From assembly GCF_002936985.1 (NCBI RefSeq), contig NZ_MPZN01000021.1, positions 1 through 57,902 on the forward strand: a stretch of DNA of 57,902 nt. Direction: 5' to 3'. The notes beneath the pieces were generated by a model, which saw only the letters and a program-made list of their open reading frames with translations, ran no database searches and had not been told where the DNA came from. Shown here piece after piece: positions 1 through 9,988 of this stretch; position 1 is the stretch's first letter, and each line of letters starts with the position of its first letter. Position numbers and translations under genes: made by a program. This DNA comes from Microterricola pindariensis. GTDB lineage: Bacteria; Actinomycetota; Actinomycetes; Actinomycetales; Microbacteriaceae.

Positions 1-1880
1 TGCTGCTCGTCCAGCGCCCGCAGGTCGCGCCCGGGCGCCGCCGCACCGGTGGAGCCGGGGGTGGGCGTGAGCGGCGCCGTCACGGCGGCGCTCGGCAGCG
101 AGTAGGACGGCACGGAGCCGCGGCCGGGCGTCGGCTCGAATGGCACCCACCCGACGTTCTCGAAGTAGAGCTCCGGCCACGCGTGCAGGTCCGAGCTCTG
201 CACGTCGTAGCGCGCCTCCCCGTCCAGCCGCTCCCGGCTGCGCTGCCCGGGTGCGTAGCCGAGGGAGATGCGGGAGGGGATGTCCAGGGATCTGGCCATC
301 ACCGCCATGGCCGAGGCGAAGTGGATGCAGTAGCCCGAGCGCTTGATGAGGAACTGCTCGATGGCGCGGAGCCCCCCGCCGTCGAACCCGCTCTCGACGG
401 GGGACTGCTCCGAATAGCTGAAGTCGCGCCCGCGCAGGAACTTCTGAATCGCCGCGGCCTTCAGGTACGGCGTCCCGGCCTCCGCTGTCACGGCGAGCGC
501 CGTCTCGCGGATCAGTTCCGGCGTGTCGGATGGCAGCTCAACGTAACTGGCGATCTCGGCCGGGTATGCGCCGCCGGACGCGGCCAGGTCCTCCTGCGTC
601 GGGGCCAGCTCCAGGGCGTTGACGACGTAGTTCTGGCCGGCGATGGAGGAGTGCGTGGTGGCCACCGTCAGAGCGGAGCTGTCCCAGTACCACTGCCCCC
701 GCAGGCCCTCGATGCTCGTGGCCGGGTAGGGCACGGGCAGCCATTCGCTGCGCACATTCGCGATCTGCACGTTGGTGCGCACTTGCAGGGTGGACACCTG
801 ATCGCCGAGCCCGGGCGGAGCGGGGAAGGCATCCACGGTGTTCGACTGGTTGAACGCACTGTGCCCGGCCACCCAGCTCTCCCCGGCGAACGAGTCCAGC
901 GTGAGCATTTTCAGGTAGACGGGGCGGTTGCCGTCCGAGCTGTACGAGAGGGCGGGCACGGATGTCGGCCGGCGCAGGTCCTGGCCGAGATCGATGAGCG
1001 GGTTCACCGCTCCCCCGAACAGCGAACTGCTCGGCGGACCGACGCCGAGCTGGGCGCCGAGCGAGACCAGCGGTGTGGCGGCCGTCAGGAACAGGGCGGC
1101 GACGATGCCGAACGCCCCCACGCCGACGGCGCCGCCGAGCGGCCCGAGGCCGGGCTGCTTCGTCGCCGCCACGACCCGCGGTCCCCCGCGGCTGCCGCCC
1201 TCCAGAGCGGCGCTGGCCTGCTCCTCGAAGCGCCGCGTCCGCACGTCCACCCGGAGCAGCAGCAGGTACGCGCCGGCGGCGAACACGAGCACCCAGAGCT
1301 GCTCCGGCTGCCGCAACACCACCGTCGGCACCATCAGCAGCACCGCCACCGGGATCCCCGCGAGCGCGGGCAGCCGCACCGCAATGCCGAGGGCGTCCAT
1401 CAGCAGGACGAGGATGCCGCCGCCGATCGCCAGCAGGAACACGATGCCCGGCGTCGCCTCGGCCGGCACGGCCTGCGTCTGAATCGACAGCTGCCCCTCG
1501 GCCAGCAGTGAGCCGAACACCGCGAAGGTGTCCGGCGTCGGGAGCAGGAGCAGCAGCCCCGTGCCGGCACCGAATGTGAGCGTCAAGACGACGAGCATGC
1601 ACGCGCTGGCGAGCACCGGCACGAGGGCAGGCGGAACGCGCCAACCCCGCAGCACCGCGGAGGCGCAGCCGACGACCCCGATCATGGCCGCGCTCGCCCA
1701 CCACCAGTCAAATCTGGCCAGCAGCGGCGCGATGGCGAGAATGCCGGTCGCCGCCAGCAGCATCACCGCCCCAGCCAGCAGCCAGTAAGGCTCGCCGCGC
1801 AGGGCGAAGCGCTGGGACGACGGCCGCCGGAGCGACGGCCGCTGGAGCGCGGGGCGCTGCGCGGCGCGTTCACGCGACAT
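1..1880 (-). CDS. TgpA-like transglutaminase-domain membrane protein (3' end outside window)
   Basis: The N-terminal ~626 codons are visible; the C-terminus lies beyond base 1. Residues ~30-215 form a block of hydrophobic helices, with another helix near 260, followed by an extracytoplasmic domain. The transglutaminase core is recognisable: the catalytic Cys in GYCIHFASAMA (~residue 517) and the His in DLHAWPELYF (~565), then GWVPFEPTPG. The start ATG (1880) overlaps the end of the DUF58 gene by 11 nt. MoxR, DUF58 and transglutaminase genes form a classic trio, probably for assembly or modification of surface proteins; the substrate is unknown. Confidence 0.9.
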   Translation of the reverse strand, partial: MSRERAAQRPALQRPSLRRPSSQRFALRGEPYWLLAGAVMLLAATGILAIAPLLARFDWWWASAAMIGVVGCASAVLRGWRVPPALVPVLASACMLVVLTLTFGAGTGLLLLLPTPDTFAVFGSLLAEGQLSIQTQAVPAEATPGIVFLLAIGGGILVLLMDALGIAVRLPALAGIPVAVLLMVPTVVLRQPEQLWVLVFAAGAYLLLLRVDVRTRRFEEQASAALEGGSRGGPRVVAATKQPGLGPLGGAVGVGAFGIVAALFLTAATPLVSLGAQLGVGPPSSSLFGGAVNPLIDLGQDLRRPTSVPALSYSSDGNRPVYLKMLTLDSFAGESWVAGHSAFNQSNTVDAFPAPPGLGDQVSTLQVRTNVQIANVRSEWLPVPYPATSIEGLRGQWYWDSSALTVATTHSSIAGQNYVVNALELAPTQEDLAASGGAYPAEIASYVELPSDTPELIRETALAVTAEAGTPYLKAAAIQKFLRGRDFSYSEQSPVESGFDGGGLRAIEQFLIKRSGYCIHFASAMAVMARSLDIPSRISLGYAPGQRSRERLDGEARYDVQSSDLHAWPELYFENVGWVPFEPTPGRGSVPSYSLPSAAVTAPLTPTPGSTGAAAPGRDLRALDEQ

Positions 1881-3243
1881 CCTGCACCCGGCCCCTCTGC
1901 GCCTCTGCCCAGGCGTCGGGCAGTTGCTCGGGGCCCCGCAACTCGATGCAGTGCCAACCGGCGTCAACGAGACGCTCGATGGCGGATCGGCGCATCGTGT
2001 TCAGCACGAACGCGACCGCGGGCTCGCAATAGGGGCGGAGCGCCGCCAACTCCTCGGTCTCCCGGTCGTCGATGTCGATGAGCACGGCCAGGGCGGGCAG
2101 GTGGGCACTGGAGTTGCGCAGCACGCTCCCGGCGGATTGCTCCTCCGTCGCGCGCAGTCCGGGCGATGGCACCTGCAGATTCGCGAGGCCCTCCAGCAGC
2201 CCGCGGTCCCCGCCCGGCGCGCGGAAGGAGCTCGGGGCGTCCCCGCGCAGGCCGCCGCGGCCGCTCTCGCCGCCCGGTTGGCCCGGCGCCAGTTGGCTCG
2301 GCCCCGTCTCGACCACGTCCAGCCGAAACCCGGCGGCCAGGAGGTGCGTGCCGATGGAGGCCACGGCCTCCATCCCCAGTTCCACCGCGGCGTCGAGACG
2401 TCCGTAGCGCTGGCGCACTCCGGTTCGCTCCGCGGCCGATGCGCCGGACAGGGTGGTGTCCACGATGATCCGCGCCTCCGGGTTGCTGCGCTGCTCCTCC
2501 TGGCGAACCATCAGCTCGTCCCGTTTGGCCGTCGCCGCCCAGTGCACCCGGCGCAGCGGGTCGCCCGGCCGGTACTCGCGGGCGATGAGCTCGTCCGAGT
2601 TCGGGTTCGTGTGGCGCAGCAGTTCGTGCACCGCCCCCGTGCCGGAGCTCAGCGAGCGCCCCCTGTCCGGCAGCGCGCTCACCCGTGGCGTGACGATCAG
2701 GTCGTGCGGCTCGCCGACCGGCCGCTCGGCGTAGGCCAGGCCGAAGGGGTCCACCATCCCGAGCACGAGGGGTCCGATGTCGTACACGCCGCGCCGCCGG
2801 GGCCGGAGCGTGTACTCGAGTCTGGCGGTGTCCTCTCCGCCGCCCTGACCCGGCTGGTAGCGGCCGAGGGCAGGCAGGAGCGCGCCGTCCGGCACCTGGA
2901 TGCCGTCGTCGGCCTGATCGCGCCAGCGCGCGCCGAAGCTGGCGCGCCGGCCGATGTTGCGCACGGTGAGCGACACGACCGCCTCGCCGCCCGCCGCGAC
3001 GATCCCCGGGGCGAACACCCGTGTCACGTGCACGCGCGCCCCGCGCAGGGCGACGTAGCAGAGCGCGACGATCGGCACGGCGATCAGCACGAAGGCGATG
3101 AAGAGGAACTCCCGCCGGCTGAACAGCAGCGCCCCCGCCACGAGCGAGACGCCGACGATGAGGAACGCCCAGCCGCGCCGGCTGAGCCGCGGCCACCAGT
3201 CACGCCGCGGCAGAAGCCCGCCGTTCGCTGATCCCGCGCTCAT
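1870..3243 (-). CDS. DUF58 domain-containing protein
   Basis: The 457-aa protein has two N-terminal membrane helices (~residues 25-70), an extended beta-rich section, and the DUF58 signature ELIAREYRPGDPLRRVHW followed by a vWA-like region beginning IIVDTT. It lies between the MoxR ATPase (13-nt gap) and the transglutaminase gene (11-nt overlap). DUF58 proteins are thought to work with MoxR AAA+ chaperones, but the molecular role here is inferred from context only. Confidence 0.92.
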   Translation of the reverse strand: MSAGSANGGLLPRRDWWPRLSRRGWAFLIVGVSLVAGALLFSRREFLFIAFVLIAVPIVALCYVALRGARVHVTRVFAPGIVAAGGEAVVSLTVRNIGRRASFGARWRDQADDGIQVPDGALLPALGRYQPGQGGGEDTARLEYTLRPRRRGVYDIGPLVLGMVDPFGLAYAERPVGEPHDLIVTPRVSALPDRGRSLSSGTGAVHELLRHTNPNSDELIAREYRPGDPLRRVHWAATAKRDELMVRQEEQRSNPEARIIVDTTLSGASAAERTGVRQRYGRLDAAVELGMEAVASIGTHLLAAGFRLDVVETGPSQLAPGQPGGESGRGGLRGDAPSSFRAPGGDRGLLEGLANLQVPSPGLRATEEQSAGSVLRNSSAHLPALAVLIDIDDRETEELAALRPYCEPAVAFVLNTMRRSAIERLVDAGWHCIELRGPEQLPDAWAEAQRGRVQDVA

Positions 3244-3256
3244 GGCTCCCGCCCCG

Positions 3257-4312
3257 CTAACCGCGCTGAGTCGAGCCGACGGGTACGGGCGTGGCCGCGA
3301 CGATGCGCCTGACCACTTCTTCGATCAGCGGTGCGCTGTCCTGGTGGTGGTGCCCGAGCGCCCGGCTGGTCGGCACCAGCCGGTGGCCGAGCACGGCAAC
3401 GACGAGTTCGTCGATGTCGTCCGGCAGCACGAAGTCGCGCCCGTGCAGCGCGGCGTGGGCCTTGGCGGCGCGCACCAGCTGGAGGGTGGCCCGCGGGCTG
3501 GCCCCGAGCCGCAGGTCCCTGTCCTCGCGGCTCGCCCTGGCGATGCTCACGGCATACTCCTTGATCCCGGGCGAGGCGTACACGGTGCGAGCCGTCTGCA
3601 TCATGGCGCGCAGCTCGTCGCCGCTGACGACGGCGCCGATGCGCGCGAGCGGGCTGGACGTGTCGCGCGCGTCGAGCATCGCCAGCTCGCTCTCGGTGTC
3701 GGGGTAGCCCATCGAGATGCGGGCCATGAACCGGTCCCGCTGGGCCTCGGGCAGCGCGTAGGTGCCTTCCATCTCGATCGGGTTCTGGGTGGCGACGACC
3801 GTGAACGGGCTGGCCAGCGCATAGGTGGTGCCGTCGACGGTCACCTGGCGCTCCTCCATGCACTCCAGCAGCGCCGACTGCGTCTTCGGGCTGGCCCGGT
3901 TGATCTCGTCGCCGATGACGATGTTGGCGAAGACGGCGCCCGGCTTGAACTCGAACCGGCGCTCGGCCTGGTTGAAGATCGACACGCCGGTGACGTCGCT
4001 CGGCAGGAGGTCTGGCGTGAATTGGATGCGGCTCACCGTGCAGTCGACAGAGGTGGCGAGTGCCTTGGCCAGCATGGTCTTGCCGACGCCGGGGACGTCC
4101 TCGATGAGCAGGTGTCCCCCGGCCAGCAGCACGGTCAGTGCCGTGCGCACGGCGAGGTGCTTCCCGTCGATCACCGATTCGACGTTCGCCATGATCTGGG
4201 CCCCGCGGGAGGCGAGTTCTGCCAGCGGCATGCCGGCGACGGCATCCGCCCCCTGCTGCGCTCGCGCCGTGCGCGGCACGGCCGTCGCGGTCTCCACCGG
4301 CAGCCCGTTCAC
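3257..4312 (-). CDS. MoxR-family AAA+ ATPase
   Basis: The 351-aa AAA+ ATPase has Walker A GVGKT at residues 75-79 and Walker B with sensor context IGDEINRA at 133-140; [10 protein letters not shown] and [11 protein letters not shown] are typical of MoxR. The GTG start shares a GTGA overlap with the coaD stop, so the two are probably translationally coupled. MoxR proteins act as chaperones for vWA/DUF58 partners, and the next gene downstream is DUF58. Confidence 0.95.
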   Translation of the reverse strand: MNGLPVETATAVPRTARAQQGADAVAGMPLAELASRGAQIMANVESVIDGKHLAVRTALTVLLAGGHLLIEDVPGVGKTMLAKALATSVDCTVSRIQFTPDLLPSDVTGVSIFNQAERRFEFKPGAVFANIVIGDEINRASPKTQSALLECMEERQVTVDGTTYALASPFTVVATQNPIEMEGTYALPEAQRDRFMARISMGYPDTESELAMLDARDTSSPLARIGAVVSGDELRAMMQTARTVYASPGIKEYAVSIARASREDRDLRLGASPRATLQLVRAAKAHAALHGRDFVLPDDIDELVVAVLGHRLVPTSRALGHHHQDSAPLIEEVVRRIVAATPVPVGSTQRG

Positions 4313-4797
4313 ACCAGGCTCCCCTGCAGGAAGTCAGAGACGGCGGGGGGCACGTAGGGCGACACGTCACCGCCGAGCGCCGATACCTGGCGCACCAGCG
4401 AGCTGGAGACGTGACCGTGTGCCGGGTTCGGCAGCAGGAACACGGTCTCGACGCCGGCGAGGTGGCGGTTGACGATGGCCATCGGGGTCTCGTAGGCGAC
4501 GTCGATCTGCGAGCGGATGCCCTTGACGAGCACCGACGCCCCGACCTCGGTGCAGTAGTCGACCAGCAGGCCGACGGTCCACGAGGAGACGACGACGTTC
4601 TCCGCCGCGAAGGATTCGGCGATGGCCTGCTCGATCAGCGAGACGCGCTGCGCGATCGGCAGCAGGGCGGATTTGTCTGGGTTGTGCACGACGAGCACAT
4701 GCAGCTCGTCGTAGAGCCCGGCCGCCCGCTCGATCACATCGAGGTGACCGAGGGTGACGGGGTCAAAGGAACCAGGGACGACGGCGATCCTGCGCAT
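4309..4797 (-). CDS. coaD: pantetheine-phosphate adenylyltransferase
   Basis: The 162-aa enzyme transfers AMP from ATP to 4'-phosphopantetheine, the penultimate step of CoA synthesis. The family hallmarks are present: [10 protein letters not shown] with the T/HxGH-type TLGH at 15-18, VVHNPDK, LVKGIR, and SSSLVR at 131-136. Length is normal. The ATG is preceded by TAGTGT and 7 nt, so it may have its own leaderless promoter although recG lies 50 bp upstream. Its 3' end overlaps the MoxR gene by 4 nt. Confidence 0.97.
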   Translation of the reverse strand: MRRIAVVPGSFDPVTLGHLDVIERAAGLYDELHVLVVHNPDKSALLPIAQRVSLIEQAIAESFAAENVVVSSWTVGLLVDYCTEVGASVLVKGIRSQIDVAYETPMAIVNRHLAGVETVFLLPNPAHGHVSSSLVRQVSALGGDVSPYVPPAVSDFLQGSLV

Positions 4798-4804
4798 AGC
4801 TCTC

Positions 4805-4810
4805 ACACTA
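4805..4810 (-). promoter_or_regulatory. -10 element, near-leaderless promoter of coaD
   Basis: TAGTGT on the minus strand lies 7 nt before the coaD ATG, which would put transcription start at or next to the start codon. It matches the TANNNT-N6/7-ATG pattern seen at several other genes here. Confidence 0.5.
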
Positions 4811-4847
4811 GTGCCAGAAGCACGGGAACAACCCGGCAGCCGGATGC

Positions 4848-7094
4848 TCAGTTCTTGCTCAGGAAGTCCCGGCTGGCGTCGTCGAGCCTGCGCTCGACCG
4901 CGGCCGAGAGATCCGGGTGCATGGCGAGTTCCGGATCCTCGTCGATGATGACCTCCGCCGCCCGGCGCGCATCGAGGATCACCTCGCCGTCGGTGGCCAC
5001 CCGGAGCAGCCGGAGCGAGGAGCGGCCGCCGGATTGCAGCCCGCCGAGCACGTTGCCCTCGCGCCGCAGCTCCAGGTCGACCTGGGCGAGCTCGAAGCCG
5101 TCGAGCGTCGCCGCGACGGCCTCGACCCTGGCCAGGCCGACGCTGTCCGGCACAGCCCTGGTCACCAGCAGGCAGACGCCGGGAACGCCGCCGCGGCCGA
5201 TGCGCCCGCGCAGCTGGTGCAGCTGGGACACGCCGAAGCGGTCGGCGTCCAGCACCACCATCATCGACGCGTTCGGCACGTCGACGCCGACCTCGATGAC
5301 GGTCGTTGCCACGAGCACGTCGATCTGGCCGGCGGCGAAGGCGAGCATCGTCGACTCCTTCTCCTCGCTGCTCATCCGGCCGTGCAGCGGCTCGATGCGG
5401 CGCCCGGCGAGCGCAGCGTGCGCGCGGAGCTCCCCGAGCACGGTCGCCACCGTCGCCATCGGCGCCGCCCCGGGCTCGGCGTCGTTCTCGTTCTCGAGCT
5501 GCTCGCCGTCCTCCAACTGCTTGGGCTCGATCGCCGGGCAGACCACGAAGCCCTGCCTGCCCTGCGCCAGTTCCTCGGTGAGCCTGCGCCAGATCTGCGG
5601 CTCCCACGCCGGTTTCAGCGCCAGTGGCACCGTGAAGCTCTCGATGCCGGGGCGGCCGGCCGGCAGCTCGCTGATCACGCTGACATCGAGGTCGCCGAAC
5701 ACCGTCATCGCCACGGTGCGCGGGATCGGGGTGGCGGTGAGCACGAGCACGTGCGGCTGGCGGCCCTTCAGCCGCAGCGCCTCGCGCTGGTCGACGCCGA
5801 AGCGGTGCTGCTCGTCGACGACGACGAGACCCAGGTCGTAGAACGCGACGGCATCGCCGAGCAGCGCGTGGGTGCCGACGACGATGCGCGCCTGCCCCGA
5901 CACGGCCCGCAGTGTGGCCCTGCGCCGCTCGGCGACGGGCTGCTGGCCGGTGAGCAGGGTGGGCACCAGTTCCGCGGCCAGCTCGGGACCGAGCGCGCGC
6001 ACGATCGAGCGCAGGTGCTGGGAGGCCAGCACCTCCGTCGGCGCCAGCATGGCCGACTGCCCGCCGGAGTCGGCAACGGCGAGCATCGCCCGCAGCGCGA
6101 CGATCGTCTTGCCCGAGCCCACCTCGCCCTGCACGAGGCGGTTCATCGGCGAGGCGACGGCGAGGTCGGCCGCGATCTCCGCGCCGACCGTCAGCTGGTC
6201 GTTCGTGAGCGTGAAGGGAAGGGCGGCGTCGAAGCGCTCGAGCAACCCGCCCGGCTTCGGCACCCGGGGTGTTGCCGCCTCGGCCCGGGACCGGGCGCGT
6301 TGCTGGAGCAGGGCCGCCTGCAGCACGAAGGCCTCCGTGTAGCGCAGGGTGCGCCGGGCCCCGATCCAGTCGGCGTCCTTCTCCGGCCGGTGGATCGCGG
6401 TGAGGGCCCTGCCCTGGTCGAGCAGCGACTTCTCCCGCCGCACCGCGGGCGGCACCGGGTCGGGCACCAGCCCGAGCGTGTCGAGCGCGGTGCGCATGAT
6501 GGTGGTCAGCTCCGCGCTGGTCACCTGATTGCTGGCCGGGTAGATGGGGATGGGCGCCTCGGCCCAGCGCCGCGCCCGCTCCTCGTCGGCCGCATCCGCC
6601 TCGTCGTCGTCTGGATGCTCCTCGAACGGGGCGAAGTGCGGGTGCGCCAGCTGCAGCGTGCCCCGGTAGTCGGTGATCTTGCCGGCGAAGATGCCGCGCA
6701 CGCCGGGGCGCAGTGTCTCCAGCCGCCAGCGCTGGTTGAAGAAGGTGAGGCCGACCAGGCCCCCCTTGCCGTCGCTGATCTTGATCTCCACGATCGAGCC
6801 GCGCCGGGTCTTCATGGTGCGCTCGCGCGCCTCGATCACCTGGCCGACGATCGTGACGTTCTCGCCGATGGGCAGCTCGCTGAGCGCCGTCAGCTCCCCC
6901 CGCTTGGCGTAGCGCCGCGGGTAGTGCGCGAGCAGGTCGCCCATGGTGAGCATGCCGAACGACTTCTGCAGGGCGGATGCCGTGCGCCCGCCGAGCACGC
7001 CGGCGATCTTGTCGTCGAGGGAGGCCAGCCCCGGGGCGATCGTCGGCGGTGAACCGCCGCGCCGCGCGGACGCGGAGTCTGGCTGCTCGGTCAT
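4848..7094 (-). CDS. recG: ATP-dependent DNA helicase RecG
   Basis: The 748-aa helicase remodels stalled forks and branch-migrates Holliday junctions. An N-terminal wedge/OB domain (~residues 60-170) precedes the helicase domains, with Walker A GEVGSGKT at 323-330 and DEQH at 427-430; later motifs include TATPIPRT and GRIGRG. The ATG at 7094 overlaps the upstream TPR-like gene as ATGA, indicating coupling. An upstream in-frame extension exists but would overlap that gene, so MTEQPDS is taken as the start. Confidence 0.96.
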   Translation of the reverse strand: MTEQPDSASARRGGSPPTIAPGLASLDDKIAGVLGGRTASALQKSFGMLTMGDLLAHYPRRYAKRGELTALSELPIGENVTIVGQVIEARERTMKTRRGSIVEIKISDGKGGLVGLTFFNQRWRLETLRPGVRGIFAGKITDYRGTLQLAHPHFAPFEEHPDDDEADAADEERARRWAEAPIPIYPASNQVTSAELTTIMRTALDTLGLVPDPVPPAVRREKSLLDQGRALTAIHRPEKDADWIGARRTLRYTEAFVLQAALLQQRARSRAEAATPRVPKPGGLLERFDAALPFTLTNDQLTVGAEIAADLAVASPMNRLVQGEVGSGKTIVALRAMLAVADSGGQSAMLAPTEVLASQHLRSIVRALGPELAAELVPTLLTGQQPVAERRRATLRAVSGQARIVVGTHALLGDAVAFYDLGLVVVDEQHRFGVDQREALRLKGRQPHVLVLTATPIPRTVAMTVFGDLDVSVISELPAGRPGIESFTVPLALKPAWEPQIWRRLTEELAQGRQGFVVCPAIEPKQLEDGEQLENENDAEPGAAPMATVATVLGELRAHAALAGRRIEPLHGRMSSEEKESTMLAFAAGQIDVLVATTVIEVGVDVPNASMMVVLDADRFGVSQLHQLRGRIGRGGVPGVCLLVTRAVPDSVGLARVEAVAATLDGFELAQVDLELRREGNVLGGLQSGGRSSLRLLRVATDGEVILDARRAAEVIIDEDPELAMHPDLSAAVERRLDDASRDFLSKN

Positions 7095-7870
7095 TCTTCG
7101 ATCGTAGGCGTTTGCTCCGACACGTCCTCCGGCGGCGCGAGCAACACGGCGATCTCGGCGGCGACGTAGGGGTCGTCCGGTCGTTGCACGGCCAGCACGC
7201 GCTGCAGTTCCAGCGCCTCCCCGGTGCGCCCGAGGGTGCGCAGGCAGCGCGCGATCCCCCAGCGGGCGAGGAAGCGCTGGTCGGCGGTGCCGACCGACGT
7301 GGCGAAGTCCAGCGCGCGCTCGAAGTAGGGCAAAGCCTCCTCCGGTCGTCCGTTGTCGTGCAGGTGCCAGGCCAGGTTGTTGTTCAGCGCCACCCCCCAG
7401 CGCTGGGTGCGCGCCTGGGTGGCCGTGGCCAGGAGCTCGAGCCCGTCGGCGGCCCACTCCTCTTCTTGGCCGGCATCCGTCAGCGCCAGCATGTGCACGG
7501 CATCGAGCACCAGGAAGGTGACGCCGCCGGCCGCCGCGTCACGGGCGGCCTTGGTGAACAGCGGGATGGCCTCTTCCGGGACGCCCTCCGCGACGCGCAG
7601 CCGCCCCCGCTCCAGGGCGATGCGCGCGGCCACGATCGGGCTGTCGCTGTCGATAGCGTTCAGCACCGCGTCGCCGTCGTCGTACTGGCCGGCCAGGCCG
7701 AGGGCACGCGCGAGCTGGGTCGCAAGCTCCGACCTCGCCTCGTCGCTGTACTCGGGGTCGTCGCTGGCACGCCGGAACCGCTCAGCCGAGAGCTGCGGAT
7801 CGGCGAAGTTCCACAGCTGGTCGAGCACCGTCTGGTCAATGGTCTTCGGTGACAAGTTGAGATCTGACAC
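7091..7870 (-). CDS. tetratricopeptide-like repeat protein
   Basis: The 259-aa soluble, largely helical protein shows repeated TPR-like segments, for example [40 protein letters not shown] and [15 protein letters not shown]. There is no signal peptide or catalytic motif. It starts with GTG and overlaps recG by 4 nt, so it heads the recG-coaD-moxR-DUF58-transglutaminase cluster. A protein-protein interaction role is inferred; the partner is unknown. Confidence 0.8.
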   Translation of the reverse strand: MSDLNLSPKTIDQTVLDQLWNFADPQLSAERFRRASDDPEYSDEARSELATQLARALGLAGQYDDGDAVLNAIDSDSPIVAARIALERGRLRVAEGVPEEAIPLFTKAARDAAAGGVTFLVLDAVHMLALTDAGQEEEWAADGLELLATATQARTQRWGVALNNNLAWHLHDNGRPEEALPYFERALDFATSVGTADQRFLARWGIARCLRTLGRTGEALELQRVLAVQRPDDPYVAAEIAVLLAPPEDVSEQTPTIEE

Positions 7871-7922
7871 ACACCCATCTTCACAGAGTTGGCCCCCGTC
7901 TGCGGGCTAGGCTCGAAGCACA

Positions 7923-8495
7923 ATGACACGAATCGTTTCCGGTTTCGCCGGCTCGCTCTCCCTGAAGGTCCCCAAGCAGGGCACCCGCCCCACCAGCGAC
8001 CGGGTGCGCGAGGCCATCTTCTCGGCGCTCGAGGCCCGCGACGCCATCGCCGGGCTGCGCGTGCTCGACCTGTACGCAGGCTCCGGCTCCCTCGGTTTGG
8101 AGGCGGCCAGCCGCGGCGCCCGCATCGTCACGCTGGTGGAGAAGAACCCGCAGGCGGCCGCGCTGTGCCGGGCCAACGCCACCGCCGTCACGCGCGCGGC
8201 GCCCGGGCGCAGCGCCCCGCAGATCACCGTCTCCGGCCAGAGCGTGCAGTCCTTCCTCGACGGCACGGATGCCGGTTTCGACCTCGTCTTCATCGACCCG
8301 CCGTACGAGCTCGGTGACGCTGAGCTCGCCCAGAACCTGCTCTCCCTCGCGCCGAAGCTGCACGAGGAGGCCGTCGTCATGGTGGAGCGCAGCTCCCGCT
8401 CACCGGAGCCGATCTGGCCGGACGGGCTGGAGCTGGACCGCCGCAAGGACTACGGCGACACCACCCTGTGGTGGGCCGCGCCCAGCGAGCGCTGA
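7923..8495 (+). CDS. rsmD: 16S rRNA (guanine(966)-N(2))-methyltransferase RsmD
   Basis: The 190-aa SAM-dependent methyltransferase has motif I DLYAGSGSLGLEAASRGA at ~49-66 and the catalytic DPPY motif in FIDPPYELG (~124-129), with the conserved RPTSDRVREAIFS near the N-terminus. It methylates N2 of G966 in 16S rRNA. It is divergent from the TPR-recG-coaD cluster, whereas many actinobacteria carry recG-rsmD-coaD collinearly; see findings. TAGGCT lies 9 nt before the ATG as a likely -10. Confidence 0.95.
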   Translation: MTRIVSGFAGSLSLKVPKQGTRPTSDRVREAIFSALEARDAIAGLRVLDLYAGSGSLGLEAASRGARIVTLVEKNPQAAALCRANATAVTRAAPGRSAPQITVSGQSVQSFLDGTDAGFDLVFIDPPYELGDAELAQNLLSLAPKLHEEAVVMVERSSRSPEPIWPDGLELDRRKDYGDTTLWWAAPSER

Positions 8496-8548
8496 GCGGC
8501 CGCCGGCGGCTCTTCCCCTCGGCGTGAGCGCTATGCAAGACTCTGTGC

Positions 8549-9988
8549 GTGAAGAGCAGCCAGGTAGAGCTTCCCGCAGCGGACACCTCGTACGCGCTGT
8601 CGCTCGACGGCCGCCGATTCACGTTCGGGGCCGTCATGAGCGGCGCGGCCGACCACGGGCAGTTCGTCACCCTGCTCAGCCCTGACGGCCGCAGACAACT
8701 GGGCCAGGTCGACACCGTGACCGCCGAACCCGGCGGCACTGTCAGCGGTGAGGGCGCGCTGCTCGGCGCGATCGGCGAGTCTGGCCTCGACGCACGCGGC
8801 ACCTTCCCGTTCGGCTCCGCCGAGATCGTCACCGCGGAGCCGTCGATGATCGAGCTCGTGTACGCGACCGCCGGGGCCACGCTCAATGTCGGCTCCGTGC
8901 TTGGTGCGGATGCCGTCACCGCCCGCCTCATCCCGCAGCGCTTCAACCGGCACACCTTCTGGTGCGGGCAGAGCGGCTCGGGCAAGAGCTACGCGCTGGG
9001 CGTGCTCATCGAGCAGCTCCTCGTGCGCACCCGGCTGCCGATGGTGATCTTCGACCCCAACGCCGACTTCGTGCGGCTCGGTGAGCTGAGCGCCCACGGC
9101 GAGGAGGCAGAGTCGGCCGAGGAGGCCGCACTGCTGCAGAGCCGCGACATCCGCGTGCTGCGCCCGGCCGGAGACTCCGCCGACCCGCTGCTGGTGCGCT
9201 TCACCGAGCTGTCCATGCCCTCCAAGGCGGCGGTGCTGCGCCTGGACCCACTGGCCGACCGCGCCGAGTACAACGAGCTGCTGCACTTCGAGCGCACCAT
9301 CGGCAGCCGCAGCCCGGAGGAGATCATCCCGCGGCTGCTGCGGAGCGAGAGCCCGGCCGCCCGCACGTTGGCGGCCCGGATCGACAACCTCCGGCTGATC
9401 GACTGGGAGCTGTGGGCGGGCGACCGGCCGGCCGTGACCGACATCATCCGGGAGCGGCCGGACGCCACGGTGCTGGACCTCGGCGGCTTCAACCACCCGG
9501 ACGAGTACTTGGTCGTCGCCCTCGCCGTGCTCGACGAGCTCTGGGCGCGGCGGGAGGAGCGCCGGCCCATCCTCATCGTCATCGACGAGGCGCACAATCT
9601 GTGCTCGCCGGAGAACGACGGGCCGCTCGAGGTCGCCGTGCGGGAGCGGATCACCCAGATTGCCGCGGAGGGGCGCAAGTTCGGGCTGTGGCTGTTGCTC
9701 TCGACCCAGCGCCCGTCGAAGGTGGCCTCCGGAATCCTCTCCCAGTGCGACAACGTCGCCGTGATGCGGATGAGCTCGCCGGCCGACCTCACCGAGCTCG
9801 CCGTGCGGTTCGGCTTCGCGCCGGCGGCCATGCTGGCGCGGACGACCGGGTTCCGGCAGGGCGAGGCGTTCTTCGCCGGCGGCTTCGTGCCGGCCCCGAC
9901 GTTGGCCTCGATGCGCACTCGGCTCACCGTCGAGGGCGGAGTCGACGTGCGCGTGCCGCTGCGGGCGGAGGGCGCGCGCCCGCGATGA
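8549..9988 (+). CDS. HerA/DUF87-type ATP-binding protein
   Basis: The 479-aa ATPase has Walker A GQSGSGKS at ~141-148, Walker B with LIVIDEAHNL at ~341-350, and the HerA-like stretch LLLSTQRPSKVASGILSQC followed by SPADLTEL. An N-terminal ~130-residue beta-rich (HAS-barrel-like) domain precedes the ATPase. The GTG start (8549) is chosen because it opens the conserved frame. It overlaps the downstream channel gene as ATGA. HerA-type ATPases pump DNA or work with nucleases, but no nuclease gene is adjacent. Function is unknown. Confidence 0.88.
   Translation: MKSSQVELPAADTSYALSLDGRRFTFGAVMSGAADHGQFVTLLSPDGRRQLGQVDTVTAEPGGTVSGEGALLGAIGESGLDARGTFPFGSAEIVTAEPSMIELVYATAGATLNVGSVLGADAVTARLIPQRFNRHTFWCGQSGSGKSYALGVLIEQLLVRTRLPMVIFDPNADFVRLGELSAHGEEAESAEEAALLQSRDIRVLRPAGDSADPLLVRFTELSMPSKAAVLRLDPLADRAEYNELLHFERTIGSRSPEEIIPRLLRSESPAARTLAARIDNLRLIDWELWAGDRPAVTDIIRERPDATVLDLGGFNHPDEYLVVALAVLDELWARREERRPILIVIDEAHNLCSPENDGPLEVAVRERITQIAAEGRKFGLWLLLSTQRPSKVASGILSQCDNVAVMRMSSPADLTELAVRFGFAPAAMLARTTGFRQGEAFFAGGFVPAPTLASMRTRLTVEGGVDVRVPLRAEGARPR

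Noticed and set aside
538-1704. 388-codon minus-strand frame inside the transglutaminase gene.
   Set aside because: It is an Arg/Ala-rich shadow; the true frame from 1880 encodes helices and the Cys/His catalytic motifs.
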